This document shows positions 29,201 to 41,900 of a stretch of 64,000 nucleotides of DNA, piece after piece (positions within the stretch are counted from its first letter, which is position 1; the number at the start of each line of letters is the position of its first letter). This DNA comes from Macrostomum hystrix (lineage: Eukaryota; Platyhelminthes; Macrostomidae), in NCBI GenBank assembly GCA_950097015.1, contig CATNEN010000038.1, forward strand, positions 7,190,001 to 7,254,000, in the 5' to 3' direction. The notes under the pieces are model-generated. The model did not search any database. It was not told the origin of the DNA and saw nothing but the letters and a program-made list of their open reading frames with translations. The position numbers and the translations under genes were made by a program.

Positions 29201-32200
29201 TCCGTAGCCCCATATCCGTAGCCCCATATCCGTAGCCGCATATCCATAGCCCCATATCCGTAGCCCCATATCCGTAGCCCATATCCGTAGCTACGCATCA
29301 CTAGCTTCACATCAGTAGCCCCATATCAGTAGCCCCATATCCGTAGCCTATATCTGTAGCCCCATCCGTAGCCCCATATCCGTAGCCCATATCCGTAGCT
29401 ACGCATCACTAGCTTCGCATCAGTAGCCCCATATCAGTAGCTCTACATCACCGAGTCACTTTAAAATTGGAGTTTTAAACGTGAAAAACTTGCGAATTTT
29501 CAGCCGGGTTCTGAGTTTAGAACCAAGAAAAGGCACCCTAAAGCTCAGAGCTTTTTTGACTCGAAGCTCAAATTCTTCGGAATCCGAGGAAGCGGAGCCG
29601 CTTGAGGAACCATCGTGCCCTAAAAGCTCGCGAGCCACCTTAGTACAGGTACAGGATCGAGTCTCACAGAGTGGCCTGCCAAACTAATGGTCTAAATAGC
29701 AAACAAGAGATTTCTTGCCTAGCGGACTGAGAAAGGGAAAGAGTTAGCGACGGAATATATATATATATACCAGCCGAGGCGAAATTTAGGAAGGCGTGAA
29801 GAGAAGCTCTCGAGATAGCTTGACAGAGAACAAACCAGCCTCTGCTGAGTCTCTGGGGAAAAAAGGAATTCTATTAGCAGAGGCCCAGATGTCGCAGCCT
29901 ATAGATTGCGAGCGTGGGAAAAACTGATTGCAGCGGGACCTCCTGCCGGACTAGCTGCTCAAATGTAAAACAGAAACAATATAGATTTCATTCCGATAGA
30001 AAACTATTGCGTGTCTTTGATCCTTGGGAGTGCTTACCACAGCAAGATGCTTCTGCTCGAATTCTTACATCTGAGAGCGCGCGAATTCAGGTGAAATAAA
30101 CTGCAGATGTAGACAGAATGCTGACGGGATTTAAAATACTTCTCCTTATTTACTTTGCTTAAGAGCCAACCTCCAAGGCTGAGTGACAGTTTACACTGCC
30201 TGATAATGAGAAAGTCAGGGCAGATGTACACACCTGTGTGAGCGTGTGCCTGCGTACAGTATCTGTGTGAGTGTGTGCTCAGGAGTCAGCGAAATGGGCA
30301 GAATTGCCTCCTCGCTGGCTGCGGGTCTAGTGTCACCAAATGATGTGCCGTTGGCCGCAGCCCTCCTGCAATTCTTATTATTACTATTGCCCTGGGACCT
30401 TATCTACTCACAAAAACACTCCTAGCTCACCTCCAACAGTTCGTCCTGCGGCTTCAGCGTGCCGTCAGCTGCCACCGGCCCGTCAGCTTGGATGCTTCGA
30501 ATGTAGTGATGAGGGCGCACCTCGGCGCCAGTCTCCAGCACATCCACCGTGCCTTCCAGACTGATGCCGAGGCCAGGGTAGTGCTTGAACTTGGCCAGCT
30601 GCACGGGCACAATCTCGAGTGTTGAGTCCTTGAGCAGAGCTGACCATCGATGCTTGATGGAATCAGCGATCTCAGCTGAGAGCGGACCCTCTGGTGTTGG
30701 GTTGAAAACGACGATGAAATTTGTATTTGTGCAGGGACAAGAGATAAGGGGGAGATAAGGGGAATACCTCCCCTTATTAAAACCTCGAGTGGGCGCCCTA
30801 CAAACCCCTGCTGGCGCTCCCACGGTGGCGCCCCACAAATTATTCACAATGGTGCCCCCTTGAGTCACGGCGCCGCCTCCCTAATGAATCCACAGTGGCG
30901 CACCCCCTAATAATCTCAAGGTGGCGCCACCCCTAATGAATTCACATTGGCGTCACCCTCCTAATAAATCCACGATGGCGTCACCCTCCTAATAATTCCA
31001 AGGTGGCGTCACCCTCCTAATAAATCAATCCACGGTGGCGCCACCCCCCATAATGGATCCACGGTGGCGCCACCCCCCTAATGAATCCACGGTGGCGCCA
31101 CCCCCCCTAATGAATCCACGGTGGCGCACGGTGAATCCACGGTTAAAAAACGGAGAGCGAATTATTTTACTGACTGAGTGAGATGTATCGCAGGGCAATG
31201 TACCCCGTGTGATTCTGAAGCCGCCAATTGTATCCGACAGAACCGTCTCACAGACAGTCGCCAGATATTTCTATTGCTGCTGCTGGTTTCTTGAGCACAT
31301 CTCAAAACATCTGAGGCCATTTCAACAATTGAGTTAGCGCCCAGCCGTAAATCTGAATCTGCATGTACTTTTCAAAACACCATTGGCGATCGAAGATGGG
31401 CAGATTCGTTCTTGATTTTACTGCCGATATTTCTCGCGAAGGAATTCGGAAAAATTATCAATGCTTAGCATTCAGTCAGTCCCAGAGGGCGATGCATGCT
31501 TTGACCTTTAGGGCCAAAATCCAATACGGACCCGGGGATCGTTAAAGATGTGCTCAGAATGCATCTGCGGTTTTGGGATCGACTGGGAGCTGGATACGAG
31601 ACTGGTAAATTGGTTGCTATCCAATTACTGATTAGCTCTCACTATCACTATCCACTGTGTTAACATTTGCTGGCGTCAATCTTAACCTTTTCTTTTCCTG
31701 ACTTTTATCAGCTAATCTTTCCAGCCGTCTGCAAGTTTGCGCGTCGGTTTTAAAGAAAAACTATACTTGATATATGTAATACCAAACCTAAAGTTTATAA
31801 ATGCTTCAATGCTTTCCGTATGTTTATTATATCTGCTGTAGCAAGTGGACACACTCTATGGCTTACCTTTCTCTTCTTTTTATCTTCTATATCTAGAATT
31901 AGCTGTATAGTTTTTGCAGAGCTTCGGGTCCCTGGTATTACCACTGTACTTCGAATTATAAATCATACTTTGATCTGTCTGACACAGCTGTTCCTTACTA
32001 AAGTAAGTTATAGAAAGCAGACTAGCATTTGAAATGCCCCCGTGATCTTTCTACTCTTTCTTTGAGCACAGCTCCTCATAGGCGGGGACACTCAGCTCTT
32101 CAGCTAAAATGTATACAGTTAATTTAGTTTCGACACAAAATTCTGAAAATCTGGTTAGCGAAACGGAAGTTGTCTGTGTTTGTCTCCAAGTCAGCCTTCA

Positions 32201-32964
32201 CTAGTCAAGAAAACGTGAGCTTGGCTGGTATACGTTGTTTCTCGAATTTCTGAGCTCAATGTGTGAGGAAAAGCTGAATGTGCTATCTTATCTGCATGAG
32301 CATGACTCAGACCCAGACAAACCTAGAGTCTTCAAGAGACCTTATGGCAGAGCTTCAAATGATTAATCATTGCTTAGCCAGGTCTAATTGATTTTTACTC
32401 ACTCAGAGCGATTAGGAGTATCAAACTATACCGGGCTCAAAGTGGCGTCACCAAGGTGGCGTCCACGGTGGCGCCACCACCCGCCTAATGAATCCACGGT
32501 GGCGTCACCCTCCTAATGAATCCATGGTGGCGCTTAGGAGTATCACACTATGTCTATACCGGGCTCAAAGTGGCGTCACCAAGGTGACGTGTAATTTGAC
32601 GTGTGAATCGTTAATGACCTGTTTAGTCTGAGGACTGGGGAGGCGTTCGCCAGACACACCAAAATGCCAACCTGAATTTTTTTAAAGGACACGAATTTTC
32701 GTGAATCGAACGCATGACCTCATGAACTTTTTTTCAGTAGAAAGACCAAGAGGTATTTAAAATAGCCAATTTTCTGTACTTCGGCAACGTCGAGAAATTC
32801 GAGGATTCTCGGCGGGGTGTCTGGTGGCAAAAACCACCAATATAGACATAATTTTTCAGCCCAAAAATTACGTCATGTAACCATGTCGGATCTGGACTCA
32901 GTCGGCTTTGAAAGTGAGTTCAAAGATTTGGAAGGATTTTTTCGACTAAAGAACTTAATAATAA

Positions 32965-32995
<31 letters not shown>

Positions 32996-35900
32996 TGATT
33001 ACACCTGCCCCCAATTGGATCAGATGTGCAGCCGACAGCACAGCCGCAGCTAATGCGCGGCGCATCTGAAGGCTGCGTACGGCTGTTCAGTCCATGGACA
33101 GAACGCCACACCCACCTTCAATTATCCCAGCTGATGCTGGTACCCATTTAACAGCTGGGTGAACTGAAGCAATGCAGAGTTAAGTGTCTTGCTAAGGGAC
33201 GCAAATTGTTCCAGTGGAGTCGGGAATCGAACCCCCGACCTTCAAGTCGTGAGTCCGACGCTCTAACCACTAGGCTACAACCTCTACAAAAAAGAACTTA
33301 ACAACGTTTTTATGGGCTAACGGGAAGAATTAAGTGATGCAATAAACGCGTCAGTCGTTTTTCTGCTCAGTCAACCAAACGCCATGCAATATTAACCGCT
33401 GATTTTTGGCCGAGAAAATTAATGGAAATCAGCTTTGTTCTGATTTAGCAGTCCTTATTCCCCAGTTTCTCCGATTCCTCTGCCTCATGGCATTATTTCA
33501 TTATCTGGCACTCAGTTCTTCACGCATCTGGCCCCAGCACTCTCAAGTCTCAGTCACCCAGAAAATTAATTTCTTCTCTTGACTGCTCAGCCGTCCGAGT
33601 GGACTAAAAGTGCACCTTGGCTTGGCATTCTTTTCCCAAATTAATGGGATGCGCCCTCATCAATCATGGTGCGGCTGAGCCTTCAAAACAGCTGAATATT
33701 CTGGCGTCGCGAGGCTATGCTCAGGCTCAAGTCACTGGCGGGAAGTGCGATTAGAACTTTTACACTTTGTAACAAAAATTCCAGGCCTGAACTTGACTAA
33801 CCCACATTCCCGACTCTCCCTACTTCTCAATTCTCAATTCTTCCACTTATTACCATCACAATTGCCGTCTAGCTCCTACTTCTCACTCTACCCTCTACTT
33901 CTCACTCTCCCTCTACTTCTCACTCTACCCTCTACTTCTCACTCTCCCTCTACTTCTCACTCTCCCTCTACTTCTATCTCTTCTTCATACTCGTACACAC
34001 TTCTGACATTGTACCCTACTTCTCACTCTTCGTCTACTTCTCGCTCCTGCTCTACTTCTCACTCTTCGTCTACTTCTCACTCCTGCTCTACTTCTCACTC
34101 TTCGTCTACTTCTCACTCTACCCTACTTCTCACTCCTGCTCTAATTCTTACTATTCGCATACTTCTCACTCTACCCTACTTCTCACTCCTGCTCTAATTC
34201 TCGCTCTTCGTCTACTTCTCGCTCCTGCTCTACTTCTCACTCTTCGTCTACTTCTCACTCCTGCTCTACTTCTCACTCTTCGTCTACTTCTCACTCTACC
34301 CTACTTCTCACTCCTGCTCTAATTCTCACTCTTCGTCTACTTCTCACTCTACCCCTGCTTCTCACTCTTCGTCTACTTCTCAATCTTCGTCGACTTCTCA
34401 CTCTTCGTCTACTTCTCACTCCTGCTCTACTTCTCACTCTTCGTCTACTTCTCAATCTTCGTCTACTTCTCACCCTTGCTCTACTTCTCACTCTACCCCT
34501 ATTTCTCACTCATCGTCTACTTCTCACTCCTGCTCTACTTCTCACTCTTCTTTTCTCATAGTGACAGCCAGATGTCCAGCTCCGAATTTCTCAGCAAGTC
34601 GCAGGCACAATGGCACAAGCAAACCAGAGACTCACTAAAGTGCCTCTTGCAGAAGTCCTTGTCCGTCAGCAGACTGGAGGTTCCAGACAGTCGCAGATAA
34701 AGGGTTGATAAAGATCGTCTGAGGTTTCCTAGGGATTTGTGCTTCTTCATCTCGCCTTTTTATTAGTTTCAATTGTGTTTTAAATGGCCTATGTAGGAGA
34801 TCAAGTTAGACGAATTGAAGGCCACTCAATCTAAGGAAATCAGCTTGCATAGCCTCACTGTCGAACAGTTTAATATTAAAAAGCCTTCAGGCCCCCTTGC
34901 GAATGGGTAAAAGAGATTCAGTACTTGACTTGCATGTTGTAATTTTCGCTAAACTTCTCTGCCTGTTTGGCCTTGGAGGCCTCCCTCTGGCCTGCGTGTG
35001 CAAATTCGTGCGTTTGGGGTGGGTGCTAGCTATGCGTACAGTTCCTGCATATTCTGCGCAGCCTGATCGTGCGCAAACTGTAGCAGAAGTGTTGGGCTGA
35101 ATTAAAATAAGGCTGGGTAAAAGAACTCTCCGAGTTAGAGGGAAAAACAGTAGGGAGCAGGGCCACGGTGAAGTTGCGGGTGGATAATATAATTTCTGGA
35201 TTTCTGTCGCAACCTGTCGTTGCTGTAGCACTGACAGAAAAGTCTGTGTGCTTGTTGAGCCATTGCGAGGTATGCAGGAGATATAGTAGGACGAGAGAGT
35301 GACGAGAGAGTGACTAAAGAGTGACTAAAGAGTGACGAGAGAGTGACTAAAGAGTGACTAAAGAGTGACGAGAGAGTGACGAGAGAGAGTGACGAGAGGG
35401 TGACGAGAGAGTGGCTAAAAATGACGGGATATTGACGAGAGAGTGATGAGTGAGTGACGAGAGAGTGATGAGAGAGTGACGAGAGAGTAATTAGTGACGA
35501 GAGAGTGATGAGTGAGTGACGAGAGAGTGATGAGAGAGTGACGAGAGAGTAATTAGTGACGAGAGAGTGATGAGTGAGTGACGAGAGAGTGATGAGAGAG
35601 TGACGAGAGAGTGTGGAGAGAGTGACGAGAGATTGATGAGTGAGTGACGAGAGAGTGATGAGTGAGTGCCGAGAGGGAGACAAGAGATTTGCCGCATCGA
35701 ATATCAATGACTGTCGTGACTGGGACGGGGCTAGAGGCAAGGAGGCTGAAGTTGGGCCAGCTGAACGGTGTGGCAGAGCAGGCAGTCTTAGTGGGGATAT
35801 AAGCGAAAAGTGGAATATGCGCATATGGGGAAAGGCTTGCTGCTCAGTTCCCTCTGTTGGGCTCAGCGGGAAGGCGATTGCGGGGGGCACAAGATAGCAG

Positions 35901-38900
35901 CCCCACTTCGCTTTTCATTTCCCTTCTCCCCATCCGATGCGAGTTCTTCCCCTCCCCATAGCAGCCTCCTATTCGGGCACTCAGGCTGTTCTCCTGCTGC
36001 CTGAGTCACTGGCCACAGTCGATTTCTCCTCCACGTAGCCAGAAAAACCGGATTCCCGCATGGCAACGGGTAAATTCTATGGGATGGGATAAGAATTAAA
36101 AAGTGCGGGGCTGTGTTCCTGTTATTCAAATAAACTTTTAAATCTATCTTGATCTGCAATTGTTTATCTCAACGTAGTTATTTGTTTGACGGTTTAATAC
36201 AAGTTTGCTTTGATTATCTCACCCTTCAATTATATTATCTCACTCTTCAATCGGAATATCTCACTCTTCAATTGGATTATCTCACTCTTCAATTGGATTA
36301 TCTCACTCTTCAATTGGATTATCTCACTCTTCAATTGGATTATCTCACTCTTCAATTGGATTATCTCACTCTTCAATTGGATTATCTCACTCTTCAATTG
36401 GATTATCTCACTCTTCAATTGGATTATCTCACTCTTCAATTGGATTATCTCACCCTTCAATTGGATTATCTCACTCTTCAATTGGATTATCTCACTCTTC
36501 AATTGGATTATCTCACTCTTCAATTGGATTATCTCACTCTTCAATTGGATTATCTCACTCTTCAATTGGATTATCTCACTCTTCAATTGGATTATCTCAC
36601 TCTTCAATTGGATTATCTCACTCTTCAATTGGATTATCTCACTCTTCAATTGGATTATCTCACTCTTCAATTGGAGTATCTCACTCTTCAATTGGATTAT
36701 CTCACTCTTCAATTGGATTATCTCACTCTTCAATTGGATTATCTCACTCTTCAATTGGATTATCTCACTCTTCAATTGGATTATCTCACTCTTCAATTGG
36801 ATTATCTCACTCTTCAATTGGAGTATCTCACTCTTCAATCGACTCACCGAAATTGGTCCTCTTCGTCGATGACGCGTTGGATGAACTTTTACTGCCGTGG
36901 GCGTTGCCCGAGCTGTCCATGGACAAGCCGGTGCAGGTCGTGACGGAGGCTTCCAGAGGTGGCGGAGTGGTCGCTGAATAAGCAGAAATTAATTTTCAAC
37001 ATCCGCGTGTGTACTTGTGTACTTGTCTGTATTAACTTGTGTACCAGTCTGTGTGTACTTGTGTACTTGTCTGTATTAACTTGTGTACCAGTCTGTGTGT
37101 ACTTGTGTACTTGTCTGTGTGTACTTGTGTACCAGTCCGTGTGTACTTGTGTACTTGTCTGTATTAACTTGTGTACCAGTCTGTGTGTACTTGTGTACTT
37201 GTCTGTATTAACTTGTGTACCAGTCCGTGTGTACTTGTGTACTTGTCTGCGTGTACTTGTGTACCAGTCTGTGTGTACTTGTGTACTTGTGTACTTGTGT
37301 ACTTGTCTGTGTGTGTGCTTGCCAGTTTTGCTGTGAAGAATCGTGTGACAGACATCCATGCCAAAATAAATCCCTTACAGACTGAAAAAAGTACATTCCC
37401 GTTCTAAAAATCTGGTAGATCCCGAGCAGTTTCACCTGTCGATCAGGTTTATCTATCCCACTTGCTATGACTTGCCAAGAGGTCAAGAGGCCCTTCAGAC
37501 CGAAGCCGAGTGCCAGTTGGTGCATTCAGAGAGTCAGCAGAACTCGAGCTGTCATTGAATTTCCTCCCCGATTCAGTTTCCCAGCATTTATTGCCTATTG
37601 CAGGGCCACATTGTACCGCACTTAGCTCCAAATTCAATCAACATTCAAGATGATTGAAGGAATTCATTTCCTGACAGATTTGAATCAGCTCAGAACTCTT
37701 AATTCTTAGTCCGCTTTGCCACATGCCTGTTACATTCCCAACCTGCCATCTACCTCCCCAACCTGTCATCTACCTCCCCAACCTGCCATCTACCTCCCCA
37801 ACCTGCCATCTACCTCCCCAACCTGCCATCTACCTCCCCAACCTGCCATCTACCTCCCCAACCTGCCATCTACCTCCCCAAACTGCCATCTACCTCCCCA
37901 ACCTGCCATCTACCTCCCCAACCTGTCATCTACCTCCCCAACCTGCTATCTATCTCCCCAACCTGCTATCTATCTCCCCAACCTGCCTGTTACATTCCCA
38001 ACCTGCCATCTACCTCCCCAACCTGTCATCTACCTCCCCAACCTGCCATCTACCTCCCCAACCTGCCATCTACCTCCCCAACCTGCCATCTACCTCCCCA
38101 ACCTGCCATCTACCTCCCCAACCTGCCATCTACCTCCCCAAACTGCCATCTACCTCCCCAACCTGCCATCTACCTCCCCAACCTGTCATCTACCTCCCCA
38201 ACCTGCTATCTATCTCCCCAACCTGCTATCTATCTCCCCAACCTGCCATCTACCTCCTCAACCTGCCATCTATCTCCCCAACCTGCCATCTACCTCCCAA
38301 CCTGCCATCTACCTCCCCAACCTCCCATCTACCTCCCCAACCTGCCATCTACCTCGTCAACCTGCCATCTACCTCCCCAACCTGCCATCTAGCTCCCCAA
38401 CCTGCCATCTACCTCCCCAACCTGCCATCTACATCCTCAACCTGCCATCTACCTCCCCAACCTGCCATCTACCTCCCCAACCTGCCATCTACCTCCCAAC
38501 CTGCCATCTACCTCCCAACCTGCCATCTACCTCCCCAACCTGCCATCTACCTCCCAACCTGCCATCTATCACCTCAACCTGCCATCTACATCCCCAACCT
38601 CCCATCTACCTCCCAACCTGCCATCTACCACCCAACCTGCCATCAACACCCGCACTCACAGGTGTGTGCCGCGAGCTGCTCGTAGACGGGGCCGCTCTTG
38701 TACCTGACGAGTCTCAGCCGAACCCGCTGGCCGGAGCTCCTCAGCTGAGCAGCGGCCAAATGGTTTGGGCAGCCCTCCAAGCTGGTGTCATTTACCTGCA
38801 AGTTCCAGTTGGTCCATTGTCATGGCCGACTTCAAATCCCAGCAGAACTGCAAGCCTATCTGTCCGAATTGCAGTTTTCTCCTCAATCTTTTGCAAAGCA

Positions 38901-41900
38901 ATCCAATGTCCACATTTTATTCCCCAGCCCAGCACTGCTGAATTCCCCCAATCGCGTTCGGAGCCAATCGGGCTTGGAGGCTGCAGGGATTCCAATTTGA
39001 ACACTCGAATGAGGCCAGTCAGCCACAGGAAAGAAGGACGGACGGCTCTGTATGGGCAGAAGGAGCTGGCGCACGGCACAGGGCAAGCATTTCTTGCGCA
39101 CTTCCCTGTCCCAAGCGCCGGATCCGACCTTCCACCCTCGGAAGTTTCACCCGGCCTGCCAAGCCCTGCCTGGCAATCGGGCGCCGCGTTTAAAAATGAG
39201 AGTGAGGGCGGCGGTGGGCGAGAGTGAGGTTGACAGGCTTGGTGCAAGCATAATATGAGCCTGTGAAAAGCAAGCAATGCTCACTCCGCCCACACCTGCC
39301 AATCCCTGATCCGAGTCTCATCAGACACGAGTTTGAAACCTGCCGTATCTGCTCCTATTCTCCTCCCTCATCACCTTATCTCCCAGTCTCTCTTCCCCTG
39401 ACTCTACCCTTAATCTTCTTCTTTGTCTTAACTGAAAGGTCCGGCATTAGTTTCGGATTGTAGAACAATTGAGCCCTTCACAGTGGAATGGACCACGGAG
39501 ATATTTCGAATTTCCACTGCCTACTTTCGATAACTCTAAAAACCAAATAAAAATCCATGATTTCCGTGATATTCAGCGATTCTTGTCGAATACTCTGGTG
39601 GCAAGGATAACTAGCACTGCTGTGTATATTAAACTCTATTTCAAATCCTTTTGGGTTCAATAATATAGTACGAGGGGTGTCCAAAAAGTAGTGGGAATTT
39701 TCAACGTAGCTCATAGTTGGATTCAGATAGATTAATTTTGTTAACTTTTATTGAAAGCGGGTTTATCGATCTATGCAAAATATTTTTTTATTTTGCCAAT
39801 ATCTTCCGGGATTCAAAAGTTATGAGCCATTTAGTACAGTTCCCCAGGGTACCACTTACAGAAGATGACATTTTGAAGGCTTTCAATGAAGAAAGTTTTG
39901 CTTTGTACTTTTTCTGCATTAAGTTTACGCGATGATGCCTACAGAAATGCTTGAGCATATATGTCTATGGGCTCAACATGAGAACTATGCTCATGCAAGC
40001 ATCACCAAAGCCAGGCAATCTCAAGCTTTAGATGCAAGCCAACTCAGCCAAGCATTTGTCAACTTCCGAAGATCCGAAGATTTGTGCAAACATGTCGGAC
40101 ATCCACTGATGCTGCTGCTTTTTTTCGATTGTCACGGCCCCTTGACAATCGATTGCCTAGAGCCAAACACAACTGTCAATGCGGAGCGCTACATCTTGTC
40201 TCTGATGAAGCTCAAGACTGACATCCACAATAAACGGCGCAGTGGAATCAAGCCCTCAGTTCTCCACCACGACAATGCCCGACCGCACACGGCTTCAAAG
40301 ACAATTCAGGGCATGAAGTTTGAACTCCTGCCTCACCCACCCTACTCCCCTGACTTGGCGCCAGCAGACTTTTGTCTTTTTCCGAGACTGAAGGAGCTGC
40401 TTGGAGGCAAAGTCTACGCTTATCGTCACTGCCTTGAAGAAGAGGTTCGGCGCATCCTTGTTTGTGCGATTCCCAAGCAGCAATGCGCTCATGCAACTGA
40501 TTCGTTGCGCACTCGCTGGAAGAAGTGCATCAGCTGCAAAGGCGACTACGTGGAGAAGGTCTCCATCCCTGATGAAAAGGACATTTGAGTTGACGTTAAG
40601 ATGAACTTCAATGTGCTGTCATGTTTCGTCGTAATGACTACTTGTTAAAGTTTCTGTAAGTTGTACCCTGGGGAACTGCACTAAATTGTTCATAATATAA
40701 TACGTTGAAAATTCCCACTACTTTTTGGACACCCCTCGTAAAAAACTTTATACATAATGAAATTTTATAATCATAAAAATCATCCCTATACGCTCGCAGT
40801 GGTGGTTTTTTTACAACAGACACTCGGTCAAGAATCGTTGAATATCTCGACGATCTCGATGCTGTGTGATTCTGGAAAACTTTAGCCTGAATTCTGGTTT
40901 GCATGGCGATTGACCGAATATTTGAGTAGATACTCGAACAGAACGAAAATGAGGGTATTGGAAATGCGACTAGTCTTTGTTAAAGGACAAACCCCAACCC
41001 CATGCACAGTGAGAGTGTACACAGCCCGACGATGAGAAAGCCAGGGCAGATGTACTCATGTGAAAGTGTGTGCTCAGGCATGGACAGATTGCTCAAACCT
41101 CAGCCACAGAAACTCAGAAAAAAACGTGAATTTCCCCAATCAAGCACCAGGAAAGGCTCCTAGAAGTACAAATGACCTCATACAACTGAGGTCTTGTTTA
41201 GTTTGATTTAAGGCCTAGGTAAAAACAAAATAATATTCCTTCTCAGTCAGCTCTTGCCATTGCTAGCGCTTATCGTTCAATCGACAGAGGACAAAGGAGC
41301 GGCTAAGAGTTGGAGCATTCTTTTACAATGCGCGATTCTCCACTATTTACAATTAGTGTACTTTTCCTAAGGCGGCAGGTGCGAGTGCAGGTACAAGGGA
41401 ATGAGCCCTCGGTTAAGAGTCTCATCAAACTGACTCACCAGGAGCCCATGCAACCTGACACCAGCGATCTCCGTGCGACAGTTAAGCTTATCCAGCTCGG
41501 GTTACAGATTAATTATATAGCCAACCTAACCGGTGTTAATCATGTCTGACAGGTGCAAATAATTTTATGTCCGACAGTCGTAAATCAGCCTTTTAAATGA
41601 TGTTTCACTATTGTGATAGGACACACTCCTGTCTAACAGGTCACACTATAGTCTAACAGGTTACACTATTGTCTAACAGGTTACACTCGGATCTAACAGG
41701 TTACACTCGGATCTAACAGGTTACACTCGGATCTAACAGGTTACAGTCTTGTCTTACATGACTTACAGAGGCTTAAATGCGTCGTGTTAGACAAAAAGCA
41801 GTCTACAGTTAAGCTATTTTGTGACCCCCATTGTCAAGAGTGATGAATGCTTTCACCGAAAGAGGCAAAATGATAAAAAGCGAAATCTACCCCAACTAGG

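Noticed and set aside
33220-33290. Functional tRNA gene
   Set aside because: A and B boxes are present, but it is the head of a SINE with body, tail and target duplication.
34556-34750. Minus-strand frame as a PDZ-gene linker exon
   Set aside because: No good acceptor and donor pair in phase; exons e and f already join in phase.
36149-36943. 264-codon YLTLQLD repeat and its antisense KSEIIQL coiled-coil-like frame
   Set aside because: A 21-bp period makes stop-free frames. The IIQLKSE frame looks like a heptad coiled coil only because 21 bases is seven codons.
37490-37525. Extra PDZ exon with LALGFGLKG
   Set aside because: Only the loop resembles PDZ, and exons d and e join in phase without it.
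37716-39227. 503-codon frame, Pro/Ser/Thr-rich repeat protein
   Set aside because: It is the 20-bp intron array read through into unrelated sequence, and the minus strand here carries a verified PDZ exon (38660-38795).
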